Source of the DNA: Balneolia bacterium
GTDB lineage: Bacteria; Bacteroidota; Rhodothermia; Balneolales; Cyclonatronaceae
Assembly: GCA_022565795.1 (NCBI GenBank)
Contig: JAIUMA010000001.1
Coordinates: 124,001 to 188,000 of the forward strand
Length of the DNA: 64,000 nucleotides
Direction: 5' to 3'
Positions 1 to 8,927 of the stretch are shown piece by piece (the stretch's first letter is position 1; each line of letters starts with the position of its first letter). The position numbers and the translations under genes were made by a program. The notes beneath the pieces were generated by a model that made no database searches, had not been told where the DNA came from, and saw nothing but the letters and a program-made list of their open reading frames with translations.

Positions 1-1
1 G

Positions 2-409
2 CATGATACGGCTGCTTATATGCAGTACCTTATGGGGGCGGAACAAAACGACCTTATACAGTCTCATTTTAATGGTACATTTCCTGTATTGAAAAACGAC
101 GAAGGCCTGCTTGAAGCTGCTTTTATGAACCCAAAATTCAGAGGGCAGCGAATTATGCCTGCTGCCATGGCGAGAATTGCCGAGCAGGCTTCCGATCTGG
201 GACTCAGATGGACGATAACATTCGTGGATGTAACAAACATCCCTTCCCTTAAGGGTTGCCACAGAGCAGGATTTTCTCCTTACATCGTCCGACTCGATAA
301 GTGGTTTTTGTTTAAACGTACGGTTAGCTACAAACCTATAGAGAGTACTCTGCTTGTGGAGTACGAGCAAAATATGGGCATCAGCCCAGCTGAAACGGTC
401 TTCGCATGA
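2..409 (+). CDS. GNAT-like acetyltransferase, 3' part only
   Basis: The reading frame is open from the left edge, so the gene begins outside the window and only about 135 C-terminal residues are visible. A first internal ATG lies at 20. The segment Arg-Gly-Gln-Arg-Ile-Met-Pro followed by a helix and a Val-Asp-x-x-Asn-x-x-Ser-Leu pattern ending in Ala-Gly-Phe resembles the acetyl-CoA pyrophosphate loop and the last strands of the GNAT fold. The substrate cannot be read from this fragment. Its stop overlaps the next start as ATGA (406-409), so it is probably translationally coupled to the mannanase-like gene. That suggests, by inference only, a role in acylating a polysaccharide or its precursor. 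Family assignment is moderate because the N-terminal half is missing. Confidence 0.6.
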   Translation, partial: HDTAAYMQYLMGAEQNDLIQSHFNGTFPVLKNDEGLLEAAFMNPKFRGQRIMPAAMARIAEQASDLGLRWTITFVDVTNIPSLKGCHRAGFSPYIVRLDKWFLFKRTVSYKPIESTLLVEYEQNMGISPAETVFA

Positions 410-1716
410 GTCCATCAATTAGTTATTTTAGTAATATGAAGCTATCACCCCTTAAGTCCTTATACATTTTGATACCAGCTCTAATTATTGCCGGATTAAT
501 GTTCAACACACCACTCGTCGGTGAAGATACAGAACAAATACCAACTGTAGTTCATGTTGATGACAACATCGACAGAACTGACTTTGTGCAGACTCAAGGC
601 ACAAATTTTGTTCTAAACGGTGAACGGTTTCAGTTTGTTGGTACAAATGCCTACTACCTCCCCAATTTCCAAAAGCTTAATGAAAATGTGGTAAGACGCG
701 CATTTGATGTTTTTGAAGAGGCAGGTATTACCGTTGTGAGAATGTGGGCTTTTTATGATGGCTACGACTGCGGGTATAGTAGAAATGACCCGAATGAATC
801 TGTGATACAAACAGCACCCGGCGTTTATGATGAGCAGGCTTTGCGCTACCTGGATCAGGTAATCGCTGAAGGTAAAAGACGCGGAATCCGTTTCATTTTG
901 CCTTTTGTTAACTACTGGGATGAACTGGGCGGTATTTGCCAATACAACACATGGGCCGGAGCTGATTCACCGTCCCGAAATATGCAGTTTTTTATCGAAA
1001 ATGAAGAAACGCAAAAGTGGTTTCGTGATTACATAGAAATGTTGTTGAACCGGGTTAATACTGTCACGGGGGTCGCTTATAAAGACGAACCGGCAATTAT
1101 GTCGTGGCAGATTATTAATGAAGGCAGAAATTCCGGACAAGATCCTTCAATCTTAAGAGACTGGTATGCGGAAATGGCGGCTTTCATTAACGAACTTGCC
1201 CCCAAACAACTTTTGGGAACCGGTGAAGAGGGGTTAGATGAAGGTACTCCATCAGTTTATTCTCGCAACCTCTATTCCAATACATACGCCCTTCGCGCAA
1301 ATGAAGGAACTAGCTTTGTTATGAATACTTCGATTCCTGGTATTGACTACGGAAGCGCGCACTGGTATGCCAATGACTTTGGATTTGGTCATGATGCTAA
1401 TGAAGCCAGCATAGTTGCACAAAGCGCGTGGCTAAAAGATCACCAAAGAATTGCAGCTGATGCAGGAAAACCATTTATACTCGGCGAATATGGCTTCCCC
1501 GGTTGGGGCGATGAGCGAGTGATAAGAATGTACGGTGCCTTATGGGCCACCGCTGAAGAGATTGATTTGGACGGTTCACTATTGTGGCAGTTAACAGCAG
1601 ACTATGTGAAATGCTACGAGTATGGCGGTAATATTTGCTGGCCTGGTGCACGGGCTGATCGTGAGCTGTTTGAGATGTTTCGCAATCATCTGGACGTGAT
1701 GCAAAATCCCGAATAA
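406..1716 (+). CDS. GH5 family glycoside hydrolase (mannanase-like), membrane-anchored or exported
   Basis: Glycoside hydrolase family 5, closest in pattern to the GH5_7 beta-mannanases that cut beta-1,4-mannosidic bonds. Residues about 15-33 form one hydrophobic segment (signal peptide or N-terminal anchor) with no lipobox. The TIM barrel follows from about residue 65. The acid/base lies in a Trp-Gln-Ile-Ile-Asn-Glu motif (E239) and the nucleophile in Ile-Leu-Gly-Glu-Tyr-Gly (E361). The Arg-Met-Trp-Ala-Phe and Asn-Tyr-Trp-Asp motifs are also present. The ATG at 406 overlaps the upstream stop; an alternative ATG at 436 would give a more classical signal peptide. The gene at 2228 is a close paralogue through the whole catalytic domain. 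A role in trimming a self-made polysaccharide is as likely as a role in feeding, given the coupling to an acetyltransferase. Confidence 0.85.
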   Translation: MSPSISYFSNMKLSPLKSLYILIPALIIAGLMFNTPLVGEDTEQIPTVVHVDDNIDRTDFVQTQGTNFVLNGERFQFVGTNAYYLPNFQKLNENVVRRAFDVFEEAGITVVRMWAFYDGYDCGYSRNDPNESVIQTAPGVYDEQALRYLDQVIAEGKRRGIRFILPFVNYWDELGGICQYNTWAGADSPSRNMQFFIENEETQKWFRDYIEMLLNRVNTVTGVAYKDEPAIMSWQIINEGRNSGQDPSILRDWYAEMAAFINELAPKQLLGTGEEGLDEGTPSVYSRNLYSNTYALRANEGTSFVMNTSIPGIDYGSAHWYANDFGFGHDANEASIVAQSAWLKDHQRIAADAGKPFILGEYGFPGWGDERVIRMYGALWATAEEIDLDGSLLWQLTADYVKCYEYGGNICWPGARADRELFEMFRNHLDVMQNPE

Positions 1717-1742
1717 CTAAGTATTTATACCTAATTTTTATC

Positions 1743-1774
1743 AAAAACTGCTTTCTCAGGAGGCAGTTTTTTTT
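1743..1774 (+). terminator. Intrinsic terminator after first GH5 gene
   Basis: Inverted arms AAAACTGC and GCAGTTTT enclose a short loop and are followed by a run of T. It lies 26 bases after the stop at 1716, so it should end the GNAT-GH5 transcript. Confidence 0.8.
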
Positions 1775-1955
1775 ATGTACATGTAAAAATATTAAATATT
1801 TTTAATTAAATCTGCGCTTAATTGCTATTAAACAAGGGTATATTGCAAAAGCGACAGGACATATTAAAATATTTTAATTTATTTATTGGGTATAGTCGTA
1901 ACTTTATGGGTAGTAACACAAATTGCAGTAAAACACCCGCTTCTTAAACCTTGCA

Positions 1956-1962
1956 TACTTTG
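1956..1962 (+). promoter_or_regulatory. Candidate Bacteroidota-type -7 box (TACTTTG)
   Basis: TACTTTG resembles the TAnnTTTG element recognised by the primary sigma factor of Bacteroidota, one base short. No clear TTG at the usual upstream distance is seen. It lies 266 bases before the second GH5 start, so it would produce a long leader. Confidence 0.25.
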
Positions 1963-2023
1963 TGCGAAGTAAGTAAGAGCAAGCATTATGAAAAACTCCC
2001 TGTGTAATATAGAAAGTGGTTAG

Positions 2024-2050
2024 CCTGATGAAACTATCTCATCGGTTTTT
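2024..2050 (+). terminator. Candidate terminator or attenuator inside the leader
   Basis: A stem CC(T)GATGA / TCATCGG with one bulged T and a seven-base loop is followed directly by five T. It is located 62 bases after the candidate -7 box and about 180 bases before the start of the second GH5 gene. It could end a short RNA or attenuate the downstream gene. The stem is only 7 base pairs, so this is tentative. Confidence 0.4.
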
Positions 2051-2227
2051 CAAACAAAATCATAATGCTGTAGCCTCAACTGAAATACAAGCTCATCTGT
2101 CGAGTTGATTTCGTTCGTAGCAACGCTGTTGTTCAGATGCTCAACAGTAGTTTAGAATTAAGAGTTAGCGCGAGTCTGCTACTCTTCAATCCTGCAATAT
2201 TTATATGGACCCATAATTCTAATACGT

Positions 2228-3772
2228 ATGAAAAAAAAATTAAAGCTCGGTATTTTAGCTATTATCCTTGTAACAGCGTTGGTTGGTTGCGACTCGATTA
2301 ATCAGCACGGACAAGACAATAGTGATTCCGAGGAACTGATACCGGTTCTCATATCACCTGAAAACGGAGCAGAATATACCGAATCGACACTATTCAAATG
2401 GAAAGGCGTAAAGGGAATTGATACATATCGTTTCCAGCTTTCCGCAAATAATGAATTTGATGAAATAGTAAGAGATACTCTTGTAAATGGGCGAACGTAT
2501 CTTGAAACACGGTTATCTCAAGCTGGTCAGTACCATTGGAGAGTTAAGGCACAAAATACAACTGGTAGTCGTGCCTGGTCGGCAGCGTGGGTGATCTACC
2601 CTCCTACCGACCCCATTGTTGATCCTATAGATGACTTCGTTAGAGTAGAAAACGGAAGATTTACTGTTGGCGGTGAACCTATCAGGTTTGTTGGAACCAA
2701 CGCATATTATCTACCCAACTACCAGAAGCTAAATGAAGGGGTTGTGAACCGCGCGTTTAACTCGTTTGAAGAAGCCGGTATCAATGTAATACGTATGTGG
2801 GCATTCTATGACGGTTATGATTGTGGATACAGCCAAAATGATCCGAATGAAAATGTGATTCAGACATCTCCCGGCGTTTACAGTGAAAGTGCACTTCAGG
2901 ATCTTGACAAAGTTATTGCAAAAGGAAAAGAGCGTAACATGCGATTCATTCTTCCTTTTGTGAATTACTGGGATGAGCTAGGAGGTATTTGCCAGTATAA
3001 TACATGGGCGGGCGCTGATAACCCGCGTCGTAACATGGATTTCTTTATTAATAATGAAGAAACCCAACAGTGGTTCCGCGACTACATTGAAATGCTTTTA
3101 AATCGTGTAAATACCGTTACAGGAATTGCATATAAGGATGAACCTGCAATTATGGCATGGCAGGTAATGAATGAAGGACGAAACAGAAATCAGCCACCTG
3201 AAATACTCAGAGACTGGTATCAGGAAATTGCGCAATTCATTAAATCAATTGATGGCAACCATCTTGTTTCTACTGGTGAAGAGGGTTTCGACGAAGGGAC
3301 TCCATCGGAGTATTCAGTTAGTGAATACAGCAACACCTATGTTCTTCGCGCTCAGGAAGGCACAAGCTATATCATGAATACCGCGATTCCTGAAATCGAT
3401 TTTGGATCTGCACACTGGTATCCACAGGATTTTGGATTTGGACAAACATGGAGCGAAAATGTACGCAGAGCGCAGGAAGCCTGGCTTACGGATCATAAGA
3501 ATATAGCAAACTCTATGGGTAAGCCATTTATACTTGGCGAGTGGGGACATCACAACTGGACAGCCTCTTCGAAAAACGCTATGTACAACCACTTATACCA
3601 GCATGCCGAAGAAATTGGTCTGGATGCCAGCATGATTTGGCAACTTACAGCAGATGGTGAAAAATGCTGGGAATTTGCCGGAAATATTTGTTATCCCGGC
3701 GGGCGTACAGACACGGAGTTATTTAACAACTTCCGTAACCATGCTCAGGCGATTCGCAGCATGGAAGATTAA
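2228..3772 (+). CDS. GH5 mannanase-like lipoprotein with N-terminal Fn3-like domain
   Basis: Predicted outer-surface or periplasmic lipoprotein: a lysine-rich start and hydrophobic stretch end in a Leu-Val-Gly-Cys lipobox (C21). Residues about 38-125 look like a fibronectin-III-like beta domain (Trp-Lys-Gly-Val, then Tyr-His-Trp-Arg-Val-Lys-Ala). The GH5 catalytic barrel follows from about residue 140. The acid/base is E316 (Trp-Gln-Val-Met-Asn-Glu) and the nucleophile E438 (Ile-Leu-Gly-Glu-Trp-Gly). The catalytic domain is a close paralogue of the gene at 406, but the residues after the nucleophile differ (His-His-Asn-Trp versus Phe-Pro-Gly-Trp), which may alter the product site. By family pattern it is an endo-beta-1,4-mannanase; other beta-glucan specificity is possible. 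Confidence 0.87.
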   Translation: MKKKLKLGILAIILVTALVGCDSINQHGQDNSDSEELIPVLISPENGAEYTESTLFKWKGVKGIDTYRFQLSANNEFDEIVRDTLVNGRTYLETRLSQAGQYHWRVKAQNTTGSRAWSAAWVIYPPTDPIVDPIDDFVRVENGRFTVGGEPIRFVGTNAYYLPNYQKLNEGVVNRAFNSFEEAGINVIRMWAFYDGYDCGYSQNDPNENVIQTSPGVYSESALQDLDKVIAKGKERNMRFILPFVNYWDELGGICQYNTWAGADNPRRNMDFFINNEETQQWFRDYIEMLLNRVNTVTGIAYKDEPAIMAWQVMNEGRNRNQPPEILRDWYQEIAQFIKSIDGNHLVSTGEEGFDEGTPSEYSVSEYSNTYVLRAQEGTSYIMNTAIPEIDFGSAHWYPQDFGFGQTWSENVRRAQEAWLTDHKNIANSMGKPFILGEWGHHNWTASSKNAMYNHLYQHAEEIGLDASMIWQLTADGEKCWEFAGNICYPGGRTDTELFNNFRNHAQAIRSMED

Positions 3773-3793
3773 GAATCTTGAAATCACATAAAT

Positions 3794-3820
3794 AAAAAAG
3801 GGGCGTTTAGCCCCTTTTTT
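3794..3820. terminator. Bidirectional terminator between convergent genes
   Basis: Stem of AAAAAAGGGGC against GCCCCTTTTTT with a five-base loop. It has an A run on one side and a T run on the other, so it works in both directions. It separates the plus-strand GH5 gene (stop 3772) from the minus-strand activator gene (stop at 3823). Confidence 0.92.
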
Positions 3821-3822
3821 AT

Positions 3823-4830
3823 TTATACATAGTTGTCTTTAGCATAACGATCCAGCTTGTTATGAAGTGTCTTTCTGGCAAAACCCAGGAGTTTTGCTGC
3901 CTCAGTTTTATTGTTGTCAACGGAATTAAGCGTTTCGTTTATTACTCTGCGCTCTACTTCTTCCAGTGATGTGCCAACAGGGATCTGAATGAAGCCTTTA
4001 GCCGGAGTAGAAATCGCAGGAGTGTATCCGGCCTGAATCTGATTATGAGGCTTAGCACTGATAGCTGCAGGTAGCGAATCAGCCTGGATTTCAGCTTTTT
4101 CATTAAGTACTAAACAGCGCTCTACGGTATTTTTAAGCTCTCTCACGTTACCAGGCCAGTCGTATGCCATCATGAGACCGATGCATTCATCTGAAAAAGT
4201 TACAGGATCAAGCTTGTACTCATTCAGATAGTGGTCTTTATAAAAATCGACAAGTAGGGGAATATCCTCTTTGCGGTGCCTGAGTGGTGGCAAATAAAGC
4301 TCAACTACGTTTAACCGGTAATATAGGTCTTCTCTAAAGCTTCCGGACTTTACCTGATCACAAAGAACCTTATTTGTAGCTGAAATAAGTCTGAGGTTTA
4401 CTTTTATTTCTTCACGGCCGCCAATTCTTCTGAATGCCCCTACCTCAACTGCACGAAGGAGTTTAACTTGTGCACTTAAACTCATTTCACCAATTTCATC
4501 AAGAAAAAGGGTGCTGTGGTTTGCCTGTTCAAAGCAGCCTTTCTTTTGCTCAAAAGCACCGGTGAAAGCGCCTTTTTCATGGCCAAATAGTTCACTTTCT
4601 ACCAGGTCTGAGGGTATAGCTCCGCAGTTTACAGCTACCATAGGCTTCTCCTTTGAAGAACCGTAATAATGTAGCATTCTTGCCATTACCTCTTTACCAG
4701 TTCCATTCTCTCCTGTAATAAGTACCGTTGCGTTTGTCCGGCCTACAAGCTTAGCCTTATGATTTAGCTCGACCATAAGCGGGCTTTGGCTAATCATAAC
4801 AGGTTTGCTATTTAATGATTCGCTCTTCAT
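3823..4830 (-). CDS. Sigma-54-dependent transcriptional activator without receiver domain
   Basis: Bacterial enhancer-binding protein that uses ATP hydrolysis to open sigma-54 promoters. The AAA+ domain starts almost at the N-terminus. Walker A is Gly-Glu-Asn-Gly-Thr-Gly-Lys-Glu (40-47), the sigma-54 contact loop Gly-Ala-Phe-Thr-Gly-Ala is intact (87-92), and Walker B Phe-Leu-Asp-Glu-Ile-Gly-Glu is at about 109-115. The C-terminus carries a Fis-type helix-turn-helix (Glu-Ala-Ala-Lys-Leu-Leu-Gly, about 305-330). No receiver, GAF or PAS domain precedes the AAA+ domain, unlike most NtrC-family members of 440-480 residues. It may therefore be constitutive, or controlled by level or by a partner protein. 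Its targets are unknown; the adjacent mannanase genes are candidates by position only. Confidence 0.93.
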   Translation of the reverse strand: MKSESLNSKPVMISQSPLMVELNHKAKLVGRTNATVLITGENGTGKEVMARMLHYYGSSKEKPMVAVNCGAIPSDLVESELFGHEKGAFTGAFEQKKGCFEQANHSTLFLDEIGEMSLSAQVKLLRAVEVGAFRRIGGREEIKVNLRLISATNKVLCDQVKSGSFREDLYYRLNVVELYLPPLRHRKEDIPLLVDFYKDHYLNEYKLDPVTFSDECIGLMMAYDWPGNVRELKNTVERCLVLNEKAEIQADSLPAAISAKPHNQIQAGYTPAISTPAKGFIQIPVGTSLEEVERRVINETLNSVDNNKTEAAKLLGFARKTLHNKLDRYAKDNYV

Positions 4831-5254
4831 ATAGTAAGTTTTGCTGGGTTTTAAGGTGCGTTAGTGATGATACTGACAGTGGGTTAGTCTGTCTAAAACG
4901 AGTATGTTGAGTATTGAGAGTTAATCTACAGTTTGAATTTTGGCAGAATATTATTTCTGCAGTTATGACTTCATCAAAGTTATGGAGTGGGTTTGGCGCT
5001 TTATATGAAACTAATATGATACATTCGGTTACACATTAAGCATACAACTGACTCTCTCTCTTTTCTCTCCGCGTAATATAACACTCATCAAAAGCCTGTG
5101 AAAGGAATTCAATATTAGAATAACTTTACACTACAGCTGATAAGTTAATAGAATCGCCATTTTGAGACAGTAGCGGCCGATTAACACTCTAAGTATTTAC
5201 ACCTACAAAATTAGATATTTTTTACATTTTGATTATGGGCAGTACCATTTATGC
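4831..5254. other. Gene-free region upstream of the sigma-54 activator
   Basis: No supported coding frame. It should hold the minus-strand promoter of the activator gene. I looked for the GG-N10-GC sigma-54 pattern and found no good match; the nearest, around 4942, has the wrong spacing. An inverted repeat GCAGAA-N6-TTCTGC lies at 4943-4960, and a CT-rich tract lies near 5050-5070. The remainder is unremarkable AT-rich sequence. Confidence 0.5.
4943..4960. promoter_or_regulatory. Inverted repeat, candidate operator
   Basis: GCAGAA and TTCTGC are separated by six AT bases, giving an 18-base dyad about 113 bases upstream of the activator start. The size fits a dimeric repressor or the Fis-type domain of the activator itself; which one cannot be told. 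Confidence 0.3.
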
Positions 5255-5288
5255 AAAACAGCCTGCTATCCTCAGATAGCAGGCTGTT
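5255..5288 (-). terminator. Terminator of icmF
   Basis: Perfect 14-base-pair stem (AACAGCCTGCTATC and its complement) with a four-base loop. On the minus strand the stem runs into a TTTT stretch. It starts 29 bases after the icmF stop at 5317. Confidence 0.9.
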
Positions 5289-5316
5289 AGATAACTCACT
5301 GTAAGCCAGGACAGAA

Positions 5317-8300
5317 TTACATATTTCGTCGGTACTGCCCGCCGACCTCATAAAGCGCTCTCGAGATCTGACCTAAAGAGCAGTGTTTCACTGTTTCCAT
5401 TAGCTCCTCAAACAAATTGCCGTTTTCGCGCGCTTTTTCCTTTAGTCTGTTCAGATATTCATTTGAAGTATCGGAATTTCTCTTTTTAAAGGCCTCAAGT
5501 GAGTTAATTTGCTGCTGCTTTTCTTTTTCTGTTGAACGGATTAGCTCAATTTCCTGCTGCTCTTCTCCTTCCTTCTTATCGAGGAAAGTGTTCACCCCGA
5601 TAATTGGCAATTCGCCGTTATGCTTTAATGTTTCGTAATACAGGCTCTCATCCTGAATCTTGCCGCGCTGATACATAGTCTCCATCGCTCCAAGCACCCC
5701 GCCTCTTTCTGTGATACGGTCGAACTCAGTAAGGATTGCCTCTTCAACAAGATCAGTCAGCTCTTGAATGATGAATGAACCCTGAATCGGATTCTCATTC
5801 TTAGCCAATCCAAGCTCTTTATTTATGATAAGCTGAATTGCCAGCGCTCTGCGAACAGACTCTTCGGTTGGCGTGGTAATGGCTTCATCATACGCATTTG
5901 TGTGAAGAGAATTACAGTTGTCATATATGGCCAAAAGGGCCTGAAGAGTCGTTCTGATATCATTAAACTGAATCTCCTGAGCGTGCAACGAACGACCGCT
6001 TGTCTGAATGTGGTACTTCAGCTTTTGGGAGCGATCATTAGCGGTGTATTTGTTCTTCATGGCAATGGCCCAAATTCTGCGGGCAACGCGGCCGATTACG
6101 GCATACTCCGGATCCAAACCGTTGCTGAAGAAGAACGATAGGTTGTGTGCGAATTCATCTACGCTCAATCCACGCGATAAATAATACTCAACGAAAGTGA
6201 AGCCATTAGCAAGTGTGAAGGCCGCTTGAGTGACAGGGTTCGCTCCCGCCTCAGCAATATGATAACCCGAAATAGAAACTGAATAGTAGTTTCTAACCTG
6301 GTTTGCTGTAAAGTACTTCTGGATGTCACCCATCATCTTAAGGGCGAACTCCGTTGAGAAAATACAGGTGTTTTGCGCCTGATCTTCTTTTAGAATGTCC
6401 GCCTGGACGGTACCGCGTACTACTTTAAGGGTATCAGCTTTAATTTTGTTATAGGTTTCTGCATCAACAAGCTGATCGCCGGTAATGCCGAGCATACCAA
6501 GCCCGAAGCTGTCTGAGTTTTCGGGGATTTGAAGCCCGTATACAGGACGCTCAACGCCTTTACCTTTGAAATAGGCCTCAATCTTCTTGTTAGCTTCTTC
6601 CCATTTCCCGTTTTCTTTGAGCCATGCTTCAACCTGCTGATCAATAGCAGTATTCATGAACATGGCCAAAATCATTGGTGCCGGCCCGTTGATAGTCATC
6701 GATACCGACGTGCTTGGCTCGGTTAGATGAAAACCTGAATAAAGTTTCTTCATATCATCGAGCGTACAGATGCTCACGCCTGAGTTACCAATCTTACCGT
6801 AAATGTCCGGACGCAAATCAGGGTCTTCGCCGTAAAGCGTAACCGAGTCGAAAGCAGTAGAAAGCCTTTTTGCAGGAAGTCCCTCGCTTACGTAGTGAAA
6901 ACGCTTGTTGGTTCTTTCCGGTGTGCCTTCACCTGCAAACATTCGCGCAGGATCTTCACCTTCCCGCTTAAATGGGAATACTCCGCCTGTATATGGAAAA
7001 AAACCAGGCAGGTTTTCCTTGAGCGCAAACTTAAGTCGATCACCCCATCCGCCAAACTGTGGTAAGGCAACCCGAGGTATCTTGAGGCCGCTGAGGGAAA
7101 TACGGTACATTTCATTGCGAATTACGCGATCCCGAACCTTTGTTTCCATCACGTTTTGGCGGTAAAGCTCGGCTGTTTTATCCCAGTTTTCCAGGATATT
7201 AAGGGAAATCGGGTCGAGCTTTGCACGCCAGTAGGCTTTCATTTCATTCAGCCTCTCTGTAATAATTTCTGCGTCTGATGGATTCCAATTTTCAATCTGG
7301 CTGAGGGTTCCTTCAATCTCATTGAGCTTTGCAGCAGCTTCCGCCTGCTTATTTGCCCATTTGTGGTAGTCACGCACTACCTCTGAAATCTCTGATAAGT
7401 AGCGAACACGGCTACCGGGTATGATGGCCTGTTTATGAAGGTCATCAGCCGGTGAGCTGTTATTAAAAATCTTGGTTTTCCAGCTGAGGCCGTAGTGCTC
7501 ATTGATTTTATCAATCATAGCGCTGAAGAGCCTGTTTACGCCTTCATCATTAAACTGTGCGGCAATTGTCGGATAAACGGGTAGTGACAATTCTTCGGCA
7601 TGCCAGAGATTGTGATTGCGTTTGTACTGCTTGCGTATGTCTCTTAGAGCATCCTGAGAGCCTTTTTTCTCGAATTTGTTTAAGACAATCAAATCAGCGA
7701 GATCGAGCATATTGATTTTTTCGAGCTGTGTAGCTGCTCCGTACTCGCTGGTCATTACATACATGCTCAGATCTGTGATATCAACAATTTCGGATTCGTT
7801 CTGTCCAATACCGCTGGTTTCAACTATGATAATATCATATGATGCAGCTTTACAAAGCTCGACCGCGCCAAGGATTGCATCGCTGGTTGCCTTACCCGTA
7901 GACCTGGTGGCCAGACTTCGCATGTAGATACGGTCGTCGTACACAGCGTTCATTCTGATTCTGTCCCCAAGAAGTGCGCCACCGGTCTTTCTCTTTGACG
8001 GATCAATAGAGATGATAGCCATTGTCTTGTCATCGAAATCAGTGAGGAAGCGCCGCACTAGTTCATCGGTTAGAGAGCTTTTACCCGCACCGCCTGTACC
8101 GGTAATTCCAAGGACAGGAATCGTTTTACCATTTTTCGACTGCAGAACTTCCTTGCTATCATTATGCAGCAACATGCCGTCACGGAAAGAAAGAATATCA
8201 TCCTTCTTATTTTCGATGGCGGTAATGAGTCTGGCTAAGACCTTCTTGTCCTTCTTCTTAATATCAGTCGGACTGACTTTTTCGAGAGCAGTTGTCTCAA

Positions 8301-8793
8301 AATCGCATTCTTTCATCATCAGGTTAATCATCCCCTGAAGCCCAATTTTGCGACCGTCTTCCGGGCTGAAAATACGAGCCACACCATAATCGTGAAGCTC
8401 TTTGATTTCACGGTCGACTATAACTCCGCCGCCGCCGCCAAAAACTCTGATGTGCCCTGCTCCTTTTTCTTTGAGTAGGTCAACCATGTATTTAAAATAC
8501 TCAATATGTCCCCCCTGATACGAGCTAATGGCTATACCCTGGGCATCTTCCTGAATAGCGCATTCAACTATTTCACCAACCGAACGGTTGTGTCCCAAAT
8601 GGATAACTTCTGCACCCGTGCTCTGTAAAATGCGGCGCATAATATTGATCGACGCATCATGACCATCGAAAAGGCTGGTTGCCGTTACGAATCTTATTTT
8701 GTGCGCCGGCTTGTACAGTTCAGGTTGTTCAAATACTGCTTGAGAAGCCTGTTTTTGGTCTTCTTTTACTTCTTTAATAGTAGTCGATGACAT
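5317..8793 (-). CDS. icmF: Fused isobutyryl-CoA mutase with its G-protein chaperone (IcmF)
   Basis: Adenosylcobalamin-dependent enzyme interconverting isobutyryl-CoA and n-butyryl-CoA, in one chain with the GTPase that loads and protects the cofactor. The B12-binding domain spans about 30-165 and carries the histidine motif Asp-Gly-His-Asp-Ala-Ser (43-48). The MeaB-like G domain begins at about 225, with Walker A Gly-Thr-Gly-Gly-Ala-Gly-Lys-Ser (232-239). The mutase barrel follows from about 560. Substrate residues match the isobutyryl rather than the methylmalonyl type: Phe606 stands where methylmalonyl-CoA mutase has Tyr, and Gln807 where it has Arg (in Ala-Gln-Asn-Thr). The stretch between these two residues is longer than in stand-alone mutases. 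At 1158 residues it is somewhat longer than the characterised IcmF. It is transcribed alone; I see no cobalamin riboswitch upstream. The role is probably branched-chain or short-chain acyl-CoA metabolism. Confidence 0.95.
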   Translation of the reverse strand: MSSTTIKEVKEDQKQASQAVFEQPELYKPAHKIRFVTATSLFDGHDASINIMRRILQSTGAEVIHLGHNRSVGEIVECAIQEDAQGIAISSYQGGHIEYFKYMVDLLKEKGAGHIRVFGGGGGVIVDREIKELHDYGVARIFSPEDGRKIGLQGMINLMMKECDFETTALEKVSPTDIKKKDKKVLARLITAIENKKDDILSFRDGMLLHNDSKEVLQSKNGKTIPVLGITGTGGAGKSSLTDELVRRFLTDFDDKTMAIISIDPSKRKTGGALLGDRIRMNAVYDDRIYMRSLATRSTGKATSDAILGAVELCKAASYDIIIVETSGIGQNESEIVDITDLSMYVMTSEYGAATQLEKINMLDLADLIVLNKFEKKGSQDALRDIRKQYKRNHNLWHAEELSLPVYPTIAAQFNDEGVNRLFSAMIDKINEHYGLSWKTKIFNNSSPADDLHKQAIIPGSRVRYLSEISEVVRDYHKWANKQAEAAAKLNEIEGTLSQIENWNPSDAEIITERLNEMKAYWRAKLDPISLNILENWDKTAELYRQNVMETKVRDRVIRNEMYRISLSGLKIPRVALPQFGGWGDRLKFALKENLPGFFPYTGGVFPFKREGEDPARMFAGEGTPERTNKRFHYVSEGLPAKRLSTAFDSVTLYGEDPDLRPDIYGKIGNSGVSICTLDDMKKLYSGFHLTEPSTSVSMTINGPAPMILAMFMNTAIDQQVEAWLKENGKWEEANKKIEAYFKGKGVERPVYGLQIPENSDSFGLGMLGITGDQLVDAETYNKIKADTLKVVRGTVQADILKEDQAQNTCIFSTEFALKMMGDIQKYFTANQVRNYYSVSISGYHIAEAGANPVTQAAFTLANGFTFVEYYLSRGLSVDEFAHNLSFFFSNGLDPEYAVIGRVARRIWAIAMKNKYTANDRSQKLKYHIQTSGRSLHAQEIQFNDIRTTLQALLAIYDNCNSLHTNAYDEAITTPTEESVRRALAIQLIINKELGLAKNENPIQGSFIIQELTDLVEEAILTEFDRITERGGVLGAMETMYQRGKIQDESLYYETLKHNGELPIIGVNTFLDKKEGEEQQEIELIRSTEKEKQQQINSLEAFKKRNSDTSNEYLNRLKEKARENGNLFEELMETVKHCSLGQISRALYEVGGQYRRNM

Positions 8794-8881
8794 AAGGTAG
8801 TCTTAGTCTTTGTCAGGTTGAGTTGATAACAGTCGGTTTGGGTAAACTAAAAGCTTGTCCCGTAAAAATACTCAATAATGA

Positions 8882-8899
8882 CCTAATTTGCGTATTAGG
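8882..8899. promoter_or_regulatory. Inverted repeat upstream of icmF, candidate operator
   Basis: CCTAAT and ATTAGG flank a six-base spacer, about 90-105 bases upstream of the icmF start in the 134-base gap to the next gene. The form suits a TetR-type acyl-CoA regulator site, but this is inference from position only. Confidence 0.3.
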
Positions 8900-8927
8900 A
8901 GTTGTTCGAAATGTAAAAGGATGGTTG

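Larger units (their letters stand above)
1775..2227 (+). other. Long gene-free leader with several hairpins upstream of second GH5 gene
   Basis: No convincing coding frame is present; the longest candidates are a few codons. The first 150 bases are very AT-rich. Further on there are three inverted repeats in a row: 2024-2045 followed by five T, 2126-2147 (CTGTTG and CAACAG), and 2161-2185 (AGAG-TAGC against GCTACTCT, one bulged base). A TACTTTG box sits at 1956-1962. The arrangement fits a long 5' untranslated leader or a small RNA with its own terminator. I recognise no known riboswitch class. Confidence 0.4.

Noticed and set aside
1980-2010. Leader peptide beginning at the ATG near 1988
   Set aside because: Only about eight codons, without a run of any regulatory amino acid or a ribosome site.
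4942-4961. Possible sigma-54 promoter with GG and GC elements
   Set aside because: The spacing between GG and GC is 15 bases instead of 10, so it does not meet the consensus; the sequence is better explained as an inverted repeat.
8794-8927. Cobalamin riboswitch upstream of icmF
   Set aside because: The gap is too short and no B12-box-like sequence is seen.
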